Of a stretch of 17,762 nt of DNA, positions 1 through 8,303 are shown piece after piece. The position numbers were made by a program, and so were the translations under genes. This DNA comes from SIG607 sp045605385 (GTDB taxonomy: Bacteria > Bacillota > Clostridia > Oscillospirales > Acutalibacteraceae), in the NCBI GenBank assembly GCA_045605385.1, contig JAZUPW010000006.1, positions 1-17,762 on the forward strand, written 5' to 3'. The stretch's first letter is position 1. Every line of letters begins with the position of its first letter. The notes below the pieces were generated by a model. It did no database searches. It had not been told where the DNA came from and saw only the letters and a program-made list of their open reading frames with translations.

Positions 1-124
1 AGCACCTAAAAAAGAAAAATTTTTAGTGGGATAAAAGGCGAAAAGCCATGGTAACGCTTGACGCGTACCACGGCTTTTTAACACATTAGAACACAAAAAT
101 TTACTTTTTTAGGCATTTTATCCC
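1..124 (-). terminator. Structured region downstream of queG: hairpin terminator candidate plus interlocked inverted repeats
   Basis: Read on the minus strand this follows the queG stop. The core is a hairpin: 41-47 pairs with 72-78 (AAAAGCC/GGCTTTT), then one mismatch, then 49-53 with 66-70, and three further pairs (55-57 with 63-65) near the loop. Four bases past it the minus strand reads TTTT, so it could be an intrinsic terminator with a weak U-tract. Around it lie two longer repeats: 5-14 with 104-113 (CCTAAAAAAG, 10 bp) and 28-36 with 116-124 (GGGATAAAA, 9 bp). These two pairings cross one another rather than nest. They could form a pseudoknot or two alternative folds. Termination is the simplest reading; a structured RNA is possible. 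Confidence 0.5.
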
Positions 125-152
125 TAAGAACAACACCCGAATCGGTCTTTTT

Positions 153-908
153 TTATAACTCATAATTTCTTTTAATAACCTTTTCTCCGCGCCAAGCAAA
201 AGCTCTGCCGCTTATATCTTCGCCTAAAGTATAACCGTTTTTATAACTGTTTATAAACTCTTCAATATCGGTTTGTTCGACGTTTTTGTTCATTGGGCAC
301 ACGTCGGCGCAAATATCACAACCCCATATACATCCGCTTTGTTTTATAAGAGTTTTCTCCCATTCTTCAAGTTCGCCCTTCTTTTGAGTTAAAAGTGACA
401 AACATTTTTCTTTGTTAAGGTTTACGGGACATACTTTTTCACACGTTCCGCAATTTATACAGGATTCTGCTTTATTTTCTGCATAAATTTCCATATCGGT
501 TACAATTTCACCGATAAAAACGTAACTTCCGTATTTTTTTGTTATAAGCAACCCGTTTTTACCCACTACACCAAGCCCTGCATTTGCTGCAGCAAACACT
601 TCGGGAATTGGCGAATTATCTACAAAATGCACGAAATTGTATTCATTATGTTGGCTTTTTAGCGTTTCTGCGTGTTTTTGTAATATTTCAGCGCAAACAG
701 TATGGTAATCTTTTACCGTGGCATATCGGCAAATATTCATTGGTTTTTCTGCCTTTACGTTATACGGAAACACAAATAATATAATACTTTTGGCGTTTTC
801 GGGCAACAACTGTTTGTTACGGCAATTAATAAGATGTTCTTTTACCGTTTCAAACGAACAAATTCCCACTTCACAGCCAAGACTTTTTTCAATATCATAC
901 TTTTTCAC
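153..908 (-). CDS. queG: Short epoxyqueuosine reductase-like (QueG family) double 4Fe-4S protein
   Basis: QueG reduces epoxyqueuosine to queuosine at the wobble base of certain tRNAs, using cobalamin and two [4Fe-4S] clusters. Visible here are the substrate/cobalamin region VDNSPIPE (residues 96-103, with Asp97 at the family's catalytic aspartate position), the block GLGVVGKNGLL (111-121), and two cysteine clusters: C150-x2-C153-x2-C156-x3-C160-P and C193-x3-C197-x2-C200-x3-C204-P. The C-terminal RxFxWRGEKVIKRN resembles the end of the QueG core. At 251 residues it lacks the roughly 100-residue C-terminal HEAT-like tail of full-length QueG, and its N-terminus is short. The start is GTG (906-908), overlapping the tadA stop as GTGA, with AAGGAAGG upstream. 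The preceding gene also acts on tRNA position 34, which supports a tRNA role. A different corrinoid or ferredoxin reductase function cannot be excluded. Confidence 0.8.
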   Translation of the reverse strand: MKKYDIEKSLGCEVGICSFETVKEHLINCRNKQLLPENAKSIILFVFPYNVKAEKPMNICRYATVKDYHTVCAEILQKHAETLKSQHNEYNFVHFVDNSPIPEVFAAANAGLGVVGKNGLLITKKYGSYVFIGEIVTDMEIYAENKAESCINCGTCEKVCPVNLNKEKCLSLLTQKKGELEEWEKTLIKQSGCIWGCDICADVCPMNKNVEQTDIEEFINSYKNGYTLGEDISGRAFAWRGEKVIKRNYEL

Positions 909-1357
909 GGGTTTTCCTTCCTTAACTTTTTAAAAAAGTTCTTCATAACAGCGCTACACTCTGCCTCACAAATACCGCCGTATACTTCGGGAACAAATCC
1001 GTAGGGCAGACTTGCCAGATTCACAACCGAATCAAAAGAGCCAACCGAAATATCATAAGCGCCGAAAACAACGGTTTTAATACGCGCATTTATAATTGCG
1101 CCCGCGCACATAGGACAAGGCTCTAAAGTAACGTACAACTCGCAACCGTCTAACCGCCAACTTCCAAGCGTTTTATTAGCCATATTAATTGCTTCTATTT
1201 CGGCGTGACTTAACGCGCTTTGTTTTGTTTCGCGCATATTATACCCTTCGCCTATTATTTTGCCGTCTTTAACAATAACGGCTCCCACAGGCACTTCGCC
1301 TAACGCTTCGGCTTTATGGGCGAGTTCAAGCGCTTTCAACATAAACTTTTTATCCAT
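905..1357 (-). CDS. tadA: tRNA adenosine(34) deaminase TadA
   Basis: TadA deaminates A34 to inosine in tRNA-Arg(ACG), widening wobble decoding. The zinc deaminase motifs are intact: HAE (His51, with proton-shuttle Glu53) and PCPMC (Cys81 and Cys84). At 150 residues it has the usual length. I chose the ATG at 1355-1357 because GGAGGA lies just upstream (minus strand) and the next residues, MDKKFMLKALELA, look like a normal TadA N-terminus. An in-frame ATG ten codons further up (1387) would place its first codons inside a parS site and has no ribosome binding site, so I reject it. It is followed by the QueG-like gene with a 4-bp overlap, implying translational coupling. No clear promoter is visible between the hairpin at 1415-1441 and the gene. 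Confidence 0.95.
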   Translation of the reverse strand: MDKKFMLKALELAHKAEALGEVPVGAVIVKDGKIIGEGYNMRETKQSALSHAEIEAINMANKTLGSWRLDGCELYVTLEPCPMCAGAIINARIKTVVFGAYDISVGSFDSVVNLASLPYGFVPEVYGGICEAECSAVMKNFFKKLRKENP

Positions 1358-1370
1358 AGTTCCTCCAAGA

Positions 1371-1386
1371 TGTTTCACGTGAAACA
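1371..1386. promoter_or_regulatory. parS site 1 (ParB/Spo0J binding site)
   Basis: TGTTTCACGTGAAACA is a perfect 16-bp palindrome and an exact match to the well-known bacterial parS consensus (TGTTNCACGTGAAACA) bound by ParB/Spo0J near the origin. It lies just upstream of the tadA ribosome binding site. parB itself is not in this window. Confidence 0.95.
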
Positions 1387-1396
1387 TTTTCTGTTT

Positions 1397-1412
1397 TGTT
1401 TCACGTGAAACA
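1397..1412. promoter_or_regulatory. parS site 2 (ParB/Spo0J binding site)
   Basis: This is a second exact copy of TGTTTCACGTGAAACA, 26 bp from the first. The symmetry extends three bases on each side (1394-1415, perfect over 22 bp). The distal edge touches the hairpin at 1415-1441. Two parS sites in tandem, about 8-10 kb from the dnaA/dnaN region, suit nucleation of the partition complex and SMC loading. Confidence 0.95.
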
Positions 1413-1414
1413 AA

Positions 1415-1441
1415 ATATCGCGGCCGTATTGACCGCGATAT
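1415..1441 (-). terminator. Hairpin, probable terminator of the gyrase-CPBP operon
   Basis: A 9-bp perfect stem, ATATCGCGG (1415-1423) with CCGCGATAT (1433-1441), and a 9-base loop begin a few bases after the CPBP stop. On the minus strand the stem runs into a short T-rich stretch (TATTTTG) that belongs to the extended parS 2 palindrome. It is more GC-rich than its surroundings. It would separate the gyrase operon from tadA-queG. The U-tract is short, so termination may be partial. Confidence 0.6.
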
Positions 1442-1444
1442 AAA

Positions 1445-2434
1445 TTACGCATAAATGAAAAATGCTTCTAATATTACAACCGCCATTACAATTATTGTAG
1501 ATGGAGCAAATATAAACGCGGTGATTTTTTCTTTTTCGCTAAGCACACTTTCTGTGTTTTCAAATTTAAATATGTTTTTTTCTTTAAGCATTAATATTCC
1601 TATAAATCCAAAAGCAATTAACACAAGAAAATAAGCGGGAAACATTAGTTGTTCTGCTTTTGTGCTTAAATTATCTGAAAGATAGCCTGTAATCACGCTG
1701 AAAAGATTGTTTATAAAGTGCAACAGTACTGCGGGTAGTATGCTTTCAGTTTTAACGGTAATAAACCCAAGATACAAACCAAGCAAAAAAGCAAACGGTA
1801 TTTGTTCAAAGTTTCCGTGCATTAAGCCAAACACCACTGCTGTAACAAACACGGCAAAACCTTCGCCGAATTTTTTCAGTTGCGTTAATAATACGCCTCG
1901 CATTGCAAATTCCTCTACAACAGCAGGAGTTATTGCTGTTGAAAGAATTACAAGAAATACACCAATAAATCCGCTTGGATTATCTCGGTGAATGTTTGCT
2001 TCATAGGTGATGCCTAAATTTTGCAATATATAAGCCGCAATGCTTGACATTACGTTTACAAAACCGCAAACACCTAATCCCAAGAACATTAAAGGCACAA
2101 ACAAGCCTTTTTCTTTTACGGGTTTAATTTGCAAGGCATCGTTTAAGTTTAATTTAAAAAGTTTTGCTAAAATAAGATACGGAACCACAAAGGCAATAGA
2201 AGAAAGCAATATTTGGAACACGTGAATAAGTGTGTCATCTACCGCCCATTTATAAAACAAGGTTTCAAGCCCAAACTTTTTAGCAACAAAAAAGTATGGA
2301 TAACTCCATAAAACCATTATGGCACTCATCAGCAAAAAGGCTATCGCAGTGCGGTTTGCCGCACCGCGAATAAGCTTTTTTTCGTTTTCTTTTTGTAAAA
2401 ACAACGGATCGATATAATAAGGATCAAAATTCAT
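1445..2434 (-). CDS. CPBP family intramembrane glutamic metalloprotease (CAAX/Abi type)
   Basis: This is a polytopic membrane protein of 329 residues with about eight hydrophobic segments. The family signature is complete: EEFAMR (Glu174, Glu175, Arg179), then FGLMH (His206), then HFINN (His239 and Asn242/Asn243). These are the catalytic and metal-site residues of the Rce1/CPBP fold, which cleaves substrates within the membrane. In bacteria the group includes bacteriocin self-immunity and peptide-maturation proteins; the substrate here is unknown. The start ATG lies four bases after the gyrA stop, and its ribosome binding site, GAGGAG, is made from the last gyrA codons, so it is translated as part of the gyrase operon. 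It is the last gene before the hairpin at 1415-1441. The family call is firm; the biological role is not. Confidence 0.9.
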   Translation of the reverse strand: MNFDPYYIDPLFLQKENEKKLIRGAANRTAIAFLLMSAIMVLWSYPYFFVAKKFGLETLFYKWAVDDTLIHVFQILLSSIAFVVPYLILAKLFKLNLNDALQIKPVKEKGLFVPLMFLGLGVCGFVNVMSSIAAYILQNLGITYEANIHRDNPSGFIGVFLVILSTAITPAVVEEFAMRGVLLTQLKKFGEGFAVFVTAVVFGLMHGNFEQIPFAFLLGLYLGFITVKTESILPAVLLHFINNLFSVITGYLSDNLSTKAEQLMFPAYFLVLIAFGFIGILMLKEKNIFKFENTESVLSEKEKITAFIFAPSTIIVMAVVILEAFFIYA

Positions 2435-2438
2435 TAAG

Positions 2439-4994
2439 TTACTCCTCGTCAGATTCTGTTTCCGCCGCAGTTTCTTCCTCTAAATTTCCTACATCGCCCG
2501 CATCGGCATCAGGAGCCTCAGGCAAATCTGTTACTTCTGAATCATCGTGCAATGCCGTTGCAACCGATAACAGTTTTTCTCCTTCTCTAACCCTCATTAC
2601 TCTTACACCCTTTGCAGGACGGCTGAAGGTGCTGATTTCACTAACGGGTATTCTTATAATAACACCGTCGGAAGTAATCATAATTACATCTTCATCATCA
2701 TTTACGCAAAGAACGTTTGCAACGTCACCGTAAGCAGCAACACGGTAATTGGTTGTACCCTTACCGCCACGGCTTTGTCTGCGATAATCTGAAATAGAAC
2801 TCTTTCTTCCGTAACCTGTTTCGGTAACGGTAAGAAGGGTGTCACCGTCGTGACAGATATCCATTGCCACAACTTCATCATCGGGCGCAAGTTTAATTGC
2901 TCTTACACCTGCAGCAGTTCTGCCCATAGCGCGAACCTGAGTTTCTTCAAAACGAATACCCTTACCTTTTTTGGTAGCAACATAAATATCATCGTTACCG
3001 CTTGTCATCTGAACAAAGGCGAGTTCATCGTCTTCTGCAAGACCAATTGCAATAATACCGGTCTTTCTAATATGCATAAAGTCGGTAATCTTAGTGCGCT
3101 TAATGGTACCTTTACGGGTTATCATACAAATATGACAATCATCATTTGCTTCTGCGCAAGAAAGTATCATAGAAAGTTTTTCGCCGCTTTGAAGTTGTAA
3201 AAGATTTACAGCGTTCATACCCTTTGCGGTACGGCTTGCCTGCGGAATTTCGTAGGCTTTAAGTCGGTAAACGCGGCCAAAACTTGTAAAGAGCATTATT
3301 TCATCATGTGAGGAACAGGTCATCATATTATCAATAACGTCATCTTCTCTGGTGGTCATACCAAGAATACCTCTGCCGCCCTTATGCTGAACAGAATATG
3401 TGTCGGCTGCCATACGCTTAATATAACCGTTAACGGTTTTTGTAATAACACATTCTTCTTCGGGAATAAGGTCTTCAATGTCAACTTCACCCGAAACAGG
3501 AGAAATTTCAGTTCTTCTGTCGTCGGCATATTTATCGCGAAGATTCAAAGATTCAGTTTTAACAATATCAAGAACGCGTTCACGGCTAGACAAAATAGCC
3601 TCACACTCTTTAATAAATGCCTTCTTTTCTTCAAGTTCGTCAAGAATTTTTTGCTTTTCTAAGTTGGCTAGTTTGCCAAGTTGCATCTGCACAATAGCAG
3701 TTGTTTGAATTTCGTCAAGACCAAAACGTTCCGAAAGCGCTTCTTTAGCTGCAGAAACGTCAGCGCTTTTTCTAATAATATCAATAACTTCATCAATAAA
3801 ATCAAGCGCAGTTTTAAGACCTTCAAGAACGTGAGCGCGTTCTGCCGCTTTTTTCATTTCAAAACGTGTTTTACGCTCAACAATTTCACACTGGAAGTCA
3901 ATGCTGTTCTGAAGCATTTCTTTAAGTGTTAAAACCTTTGGTTTGCCGTTTGCAATAGCAATAAGGTTAGCGCCAAACGTTGTTTGAAGTTCTGTATAAG
4001 AATAAAGTTTATTAAGAACAACCTGTGGGTTTGCATCTTTTTTAACTTCTACAACAATTCTTATACCGCCGTCACGCTTTGAAGAATAGTCAACAACGTC
4101 ATCAATACCTTCAATACGTTTATCGGTTGCTAAATCATAAATTTTCTTAACAAGCGCATCTTTTCTTACCTTGTAAGGAATTTCGGTTATTACAATTCTG
4201 TATTTACCGCTGTTTAATTCTTCAATTTCGGCTTTACCGCGAACTATAATCTTACCCTTACCCGTAGCATAAGCCGCACGAATACCGTCATGGCCCATAA
4301 TAATGCCGCCTGTTGGGAAGTCGGGACCTTTAATAAACTGACAAAGATCGGCAAGTTCCGCTTCGGGATTATCAATAAGGTGGCACATTCCGTCTATAAC
4401 TTCGCCTAAATTATGCGGAGGAATTTCGGTTGCCATACCAAAAGCAATACCCGAAGAACCGTTAACAAGAAGTTGTGGAAATCTTACAGGTAAAACGGTG
4501 GGTTCTTTTAAGCGGTCATCATAGTTAGGTGCAAAATCAACGGTATCTTTCTCAATATCATCAAGCATATGAAGAGAAAGTCGGTTCATTTTAGATTCAG
4601 TATAACGGTAAGCGGCAGGCGGATAACCGTCGATATTACCAAAGTTACCGTGACCGTCTATTAAAGGATAACGGAGTGAGAAATCCTGCGCCATTCTTAC
4701 CATTGCATCGTAAACAGAACTGTCACCGTGCGGATGATAACGACCAAGCACAGCACCAACGGTGTCGGCGCACTTACGGTATGCTTTATCGGGAGTCAAG
4801 CCGTTTTCATACATTGTGTAAAGTATTCTTCTGTGAACGGGTTTAAGTCCGTCTCTGACATCGGGCAGAGCACGACCAACAAGCACAGACATACCGTATT
4901 GAAGCATACTGCTTTTTACTTCATCTACAATTTCAACAGGAAAAATTTTTGTTTCTTCACTGCTTGGCCAATAAACTTTTTCTTGTTTTGCCAT
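2439..4994 (-). CDS. gyrA: DNA gyrase subunit A
   Basis: GyrA is the DNA-cleaving and religating subunit of gyrase, which introduces negative supercoils as an A2B2 complex. The active-site tyrosine is Tyr131, in AAYRYTE. The helix-4 region reads YHPHGDSSVYD (residues 86-96); Ser92 and Asp96 match the susceptible E. coli Ser83/Asp87 positions, so no classical quinolone-resistance substitution is visible. The C-terminal beta-propeller carries a GyrA-box, QSRGGKG (740-746), which marks gyrase rather than topoisomerase IV. A long acidic tail ends the protein. At 851 residues it is of normal size. The ribosome binding site is GGGGAGAG, five or so bases before the ATG. It sits 17 bp after gyrB and runs straight into the CPBP gene. 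Confidence 0.98.
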   Translation of the reverse strand: MAKQEKVYWPSSEETKIFPVEIVDEVKSSMLQYGMSVLVGRALPDVRDGLKPVHRRILYTMYENGLTPDKAYRKCADTVGAVLGRYHPHGDSSVYDAMVRMAQDFSLRYPLIDGHGNFGNIDGYPPAAYRYTESKMNRLSLHMLDDIEKDTVDFAPNYDDRLKEPTVLPVRFPQLLVNGSSGIAFGMATEIPPHNLGEVIDGMCHLIDNPEAELADLCQFIKGPDFPTGGIIMGHDGIRAAYATGKGKIIVRGKAEIEELNSGKYRIVITEIPYKVRKDALVKKIYDLATDKRIEGIDDVVDYSSKRDGGIRIVVEVKKDANPQVVLNKLYSYTELQTTFGANLIAIANGKPKVLTLKEMLQNSIDFQCEIVERKTRFEMKKAAERAHVLEGLKTALDFIDEVIDIIRKSADVSAAKEALSERFGLDEIQTTAIVQMQLGKLANLEKQKILDELEEKKAFIKECEAILSSRERVLDIVKTESLNLRDKYADDRRTEISPVSGEVDIEDLIPEEECVITKTVNGYIKRMAADTYSVQHKGGRGILGMTTREDDVIDNMMTCSSHDEIMLFTSFGRVYRLKAYEIPQASRTAKGMNAVNLLQLQSGEKLSMILSCAEANDDCHICMITRKGTIKRTKITDFMHIRKTGIIAIGLAEDDELAFVQMTSGNDDIYVATKKGKGIRFEETQVRAMGRTAAGVRAIKLAPDDEVVAMDICHDGDTLLTVTETGYGRKSSISDYRRQSRGGKGTTNYRVAAYGDVANVLCVNDDEDVIMITSDGVIIRIPVSEISTFSRPAKGVRVMRVREGEKLLSVATALHDDSEVTDLPEAPDADAGDVGNLEEETAAETESDEE

Positions 4995-5011
4995 TTTTCT
5001 CTCCCCTTTCC

Positions 5012-6952
5012 TTAAATATCAAGATCGGTAGCAAATACCGCGTTTTCTTCTATAAACTGTTTTCTGGGTTCAACTTCATCACCCATAAGCATTGTAAAGG
5101 TTGCATCGGCAAGTTCGGCGTCTTGCATTGTTACTCTTAAAAACGTTCTTGTTTCAGGATTAAGTGTGGTTTCCCATAACTGGTCAGGATCCATTTCACC
5201 AAGACCTTTATAACGCTGAACATCGGCTGTTCCGCCAAGTTTTTCAATATATTCTGCTTTTTCTTCATCGGTAAAAGCATCAAAATGCTGTTTACCCTTG
5301 CTTATTCTGAAAAGGGGCGGCTGAGCTAAATAAATATGTCCAGTTTCAATAAGAGCAGGCATATAACGGTAGAAGAACGTAAGTAAAAGTGTTCTTATGT
5401 GGCTACCGTCAACGTCGGCATCGGCCATAATAACAATTTTATCGTAACGAAGTTTTTCAATATCAAAATTATCGCCTATTCCCGTACCTAATGCCACAAT
5501 AACAGGAGTAAGTTTATCGTTTCCGTAAACTTTATCGTCTCTTGCTTTTTCAACGTTAAGCATTTTACCCCAAAGCGGAAGAATTGCCTGATAAGTAGAG
5601 TTTCTGCCTTCAACGGCACTGCCGCCTGCAGAATCACCTTCGACAATATATATTTCTGTTTTGGTGGGGTCATCGGAAATACAGTCTTTAAGTTTTTCGG
5701 GCATTCTTGTTTTTCCGCCTATACCCGATTTGTTTCTACTTGCTTCTCTTGCTTTTTGAGCTGCTTCACGCGCATTTGAAGAAGCAATTGATTTTTCAAT
5801 AATAATTTTTGCTTCGGCAGGATTTTCTTCCAAGAACTGATAAAGTTTATCGTTAACAAGGTCTCTTACAACTCTGCCTATAGAAGTATTACCAAGTTTT
5901 GCTTTGGTCTGGCTTTCAAACTGCGCATCGGCAAGTTTTACCGAAACAACCGCAACAACACCTTCAATAATATCTTCTGCTTTAAGTCTTGCATTACCTT
6001 CTTTGAGATGTTTAAAATCGAAGGCATATTTATTAACCGTATTTGCAAGCGACTGTCTGAATCCCTGTTCGTGAGTACCGCCGTCTATAGTATGAAGCGT
6101 ATTTGCAAACGACATCACTTTGCTGTCATAAGCGGTAGACCAAATAAGAGCAATTTCAGCAGTCTGGTCGTCTTTTTCGGCAGATAAATAGATAACCTCT
6201 TTATTAAGGCTTTCTTTTTTCATACCTTCAAGTAAAAATTCTACGTAAGACTTAATACCGCCTTCATAATAGAACTCATCGGTTTTGGGTTCAAAAACGT
6301 CGGTTCTTTTATCTATTAGTTCTATTCTTATTCCTGCATTAAGGAAAGACTGCTCACGAAGACGGTTTTTAAGAGTATCGTAATCGTAAGTAGTGGTATC
6401 GGTAAATATTGAAGGGTCAGGTTTGAAAACAACGGTAGTACCGCGTTCATTTGTTTCGCCTATTACTTCAAGATCAGTAACAATGTTACCCTTTTCATAA
6501 CGCTGACGGTAAACATTTTTGCCATCTTTAACGGTTACTTCCAAATAAGTAGAAAGCGCATTAACAACCGAAGCACCAACACCGTGAAGACCGCCGGAAA
6601 CCTTATATCCGTTTCCGCCAAACTTACCGCCTGCATGCAAAATTGTAAATACAACGGTAACAGTAGGAATACCCTTTTGCGGATTTATACCAACAGGAAT
6701 ACCTCTGCCGTTATCTTCTACCATAACAATTCCGTCATCAAGCAAGGTTACTTTAATTTTATCGCAGAAACCTGCCAATGCTTCGTCAATAGAGTTATCA
6801 ACAATTTCATATACCAGATGATGAAGACCGCGTTCACCCGTTGAACCAATATACATACCGGGACGCTTTCTTACTGCTTCTAAACCCTCTAATACCTGTA
6901 TAGAGGACTCATTATATTGTTCTGCACCTGGTAAATTTATGTTTTCGCTCAT
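5012..6952 (-). CDS. gyrB: DNA gyrase subunit B
   Basis: GyrB is the ATPase subunit of gyrase. The GHKL fold shows Glu49 in YEIVDNSIDEA, DNGRGIP (80-86) and the ATP-lid GGLHGVG (120-126). The TOPRIM domain shows EGDSAGGSA (438-446), DADVD (511-515) and QRYKGLGEM (579-587). At 646 residues it has the normal length for Bacillota. The reading frame is open further upstream to a TTG at 6982, but I chose ATG 6952. It gives the standard MSEN... start and has AGAGAGGT (6961-6968) eight bases upstream, whereas the TTG would lie in the remB stop. It is 26 bp after remB and 17 bp before gyrA. Confidence 0.98.
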   Translation of the reverse strand: MSENINLPGAEQYNESSIQVLEGLEAVRKRPGMYIGSTGERGLHHLVYEIVDNSIDEALAGFCDKIKVTLLDDGIVMVEDNGRGIPVGINPQKGIPTVTVVFTILHAGGKFGGNGYKVSGGLHGVGASVVNALSTYLEVTVKDGKNVYRQRYEKGNIVTDLEVIGETNERGTTVVFKPDPSIFTDTTTYDYDTLKNRLREQSFLNAGIRIELIDKRTDVFEPKTDEFYYEGGIKSYVEFLLEGMKKESLNKEVIYLSAEKDDQTAEIALIWSTAYDSKVMSFANTLHTIDGGTHEQGFRQSLANTVNKYAFDFKHLKEGNARLKAEDIIEGVVAVVSVKLADAQFESQTKAKLGNTSIGRVVRDLVNDKLYQFLEENPAEAKIIIEKSIASSNAREAAQKAREASRNKSGIGGKTRMPEKLKDCISDDPTKTEIYIVEGDSAGGSAVEGRNSTYQAILPLWGKMLNVEKARDDKVYGNDKLTPVIVALGTGIGDNFDIEKLRYDKIVIMADADVDGSHIRTLLLTFFYRYMPALIETGHIYLAQPPLFRISKGKQHFDAFTDEEKAEYIEKLGGTADVQRYKGLGEMDPDQLWETTLNPETRTFLRVTMQDAELADATFTMLMGDEVEPRKQFIEENAVFATDLDI

Positions 6953-6978
6953 AAATTTTGACCTCTCTTTTTTTAAAT

Positions 6979-7236
6979 TCAAATTATAAATTCACTGCGC
7001 TTTAAAAGCGTAGACGAAGAAATTTGTGTAATATAAACTTTTTGTTCTTTTCCTTTTTCTTTACAAATAACAAATGATTTTGGAAGTTCTGTACTTACGT
7101 TTACAACCTGTCCTTTTTTTTCGGCAATTTTTAAAAACTGCCTTGTTTTTAAAGAAATAGTTGTATTATCTAAATCGAATATTCCAATAATATCCTTTTT
7201 TTTTACAACAGTTTCTTGTCCTAAATGTATATACAT
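6979..7236 (-). CDS. remB: DUF370 / RemB-like regulatory protein
   Basis: This 85-residue protein sits exactly where B. subtilis carries yaaB (remB), between recF and gyrB. It has the DUF370 start MYIHLGQ followed by the conserved IIGIFDLDNT region. RemA/RemB-family proteins are DNA-associated regulators (RemA activates biofilm matrix operons in B. subtilis); the role here is unproven. The ATG overlaps the recF stop (TAATG), so translation is coupled. The call rests on length, motif and synteny. Whether it regulates anything outside this operon cannot be seen. Confidence 0.88.
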   Translation of the reverse strand: MYIHLGQETVVKKKDIIGIFDLDNTTISLKTRQFLKIAEKKGQVVNVSTELPKSFVICKEKGKEQKVYITQISSSTLLKRSEFII

Positions 7237-8303
7237 TATTCTTCAAGCCTTCCGTTACTCATAGAAAAAACTTTGCCTTTATCTAAATTTTTTGTATTTG
7301 AAGGGTCACAACAGGTAATAAAAACCTGCCAACCTTTTATATGATTTAAAATATAATCCTGACGTGTAGGGTCTAATTCACTCATAACGTCATCAAGTAA
7401 TGCAACAGGAAATTCTCCCGTTATATTCTTTAAAATTTCCGCTTCGGAAAGTTTAAGTGATAATGCAACGCTTCTTCTTTGTCCTTGAGAAGCAAAATTT
7501 CTAACCGAAACACCGTTAATTTTAAAATCTAAATCATCTCGGTGGGGACCAACCGATGTAATTGCAGAAAAAATATCGGTCTTTCTTGCATTATAAAGGT
7601 CTTTTTCTAAATTTTCATAAGAAGAAGTCATAATATATTCAATATCAAGTTCTTCTTTTTCGGCAGAAATTCCTTTATAAATATTTTTAATTACGTCTTT
7701 AATTTGGTTTACATAATCTAATCTATATTTAATTATTTCTTTACCGTTCTGAACAATTTCATTTTCAAAAATGTCTAAAAAAGAATAATCTGCAAGACCT
7801 TTTTTTATATCTTTTAAAATTATGTTTCTTTGTGTAACCGCTCTTGTATAATTTCTTAAATATCCTAAATAAGAAGGATGTATCTGAGAAATTGCTATAT
7901 CCATAAATCTTCTTCTTTTTTTAGGACCTTCGGTTACAAGACCAATATCATCGGGCGAAAAAACTATAGCACAGAATTTTCCTGCAAGAGCCGCTGCGCT
8001 TGAAAGTTTTTTTTCATTTAAAACAGCATTTCTTTTGGTATCTATTATTATTTCGGCGGTTTTTTCAACACCTTCGGCTTCAAATTCTAAAACAAGTTTA
8101 GCTTTTTCACAGTTAAAATTAATTAATTCATTATCTTTGTTTCCTCTGAAACTTTTTGCGCCCGTAAAAAGCCATATTGCTTCTATTAAATTTGTTTTAC
8201 CCTGCGCATTTTCACCGCAAATAACGTTCATTTCCTTTATAGGAATAAATTCTGTATTATTTAAATTACGAAAATTATTAATATAAAGTTTTTTTACTAA
8301 CAT
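7236..8303 (-). CDS. recF: DNA replication and repair protein RecF
   Basis: RecF is an SMC/ABC-type ATPase that works with RecO and RecR to load RecA at single-strand gaps. Visible are the Walker A motif GENAQGKT (30-37), the ABC signature SQGQRRSVALSL (272-283) and Walker B PVALLDD (299-305) followed by MSELD. At 355 residues it is normal. The start ATG overlaps the end of the S4-domain gene by seven bases, and its stop overlaps the remB start, so it lies within a continuous translationally coupled chain. Confidence 0.97.
   Translation of the reverse strand: MLVKKLYINNFRNLNNTEFIPIKEMNVICGENAQGKTNLIEAIWLFTGAKSFRGNKDNELINFNCEKAKLVLEFEAEGVEKTAEIIIDTKRNAVLNEKKLSSAAALAGKFCAIVFSPDDIGLVTEGPKKRRRFMDIAISQIHPSYLGYLRNYTRAVTQRNIILKDIKKGLADYSFLDIFENEIVQNGKEIIKYRLDYVNQIKDVIKNIYKGISAEKEELDIEYIMTSSYENLEKDLYNARKTDIFSAITSVGPHRDDLDFKINGVSVRNFASQGQRRSVALSLKLSEAEILKNITGEFPVALLDDVMSELDPTRQDYILNHIKGWQVFITCCDPSNTKNLDKGKVFSMSNGRLEE

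Noticed and set aside
1358..1387. Ten-codon N-terminal extension of TadA from an upstream ATG
   Set aside because: These codons are parS 1 plus the ribosome binding site read as protein; the ATG at 1357 has GGAGGA and gives the standard N-terminus.
2850..3932. Several plus-strand frames opposite gyrA
   Set aside because: They are antisense to strongly conserved gyrA codons and their translations look like low-complexity noise.
6953..6982. Upstream TTG start for GyrB
   Set aside because: It overlaps the remB stop and lacks a ribosome binding site; ATG 6952 has AGAGAGGT and gives the normal start.
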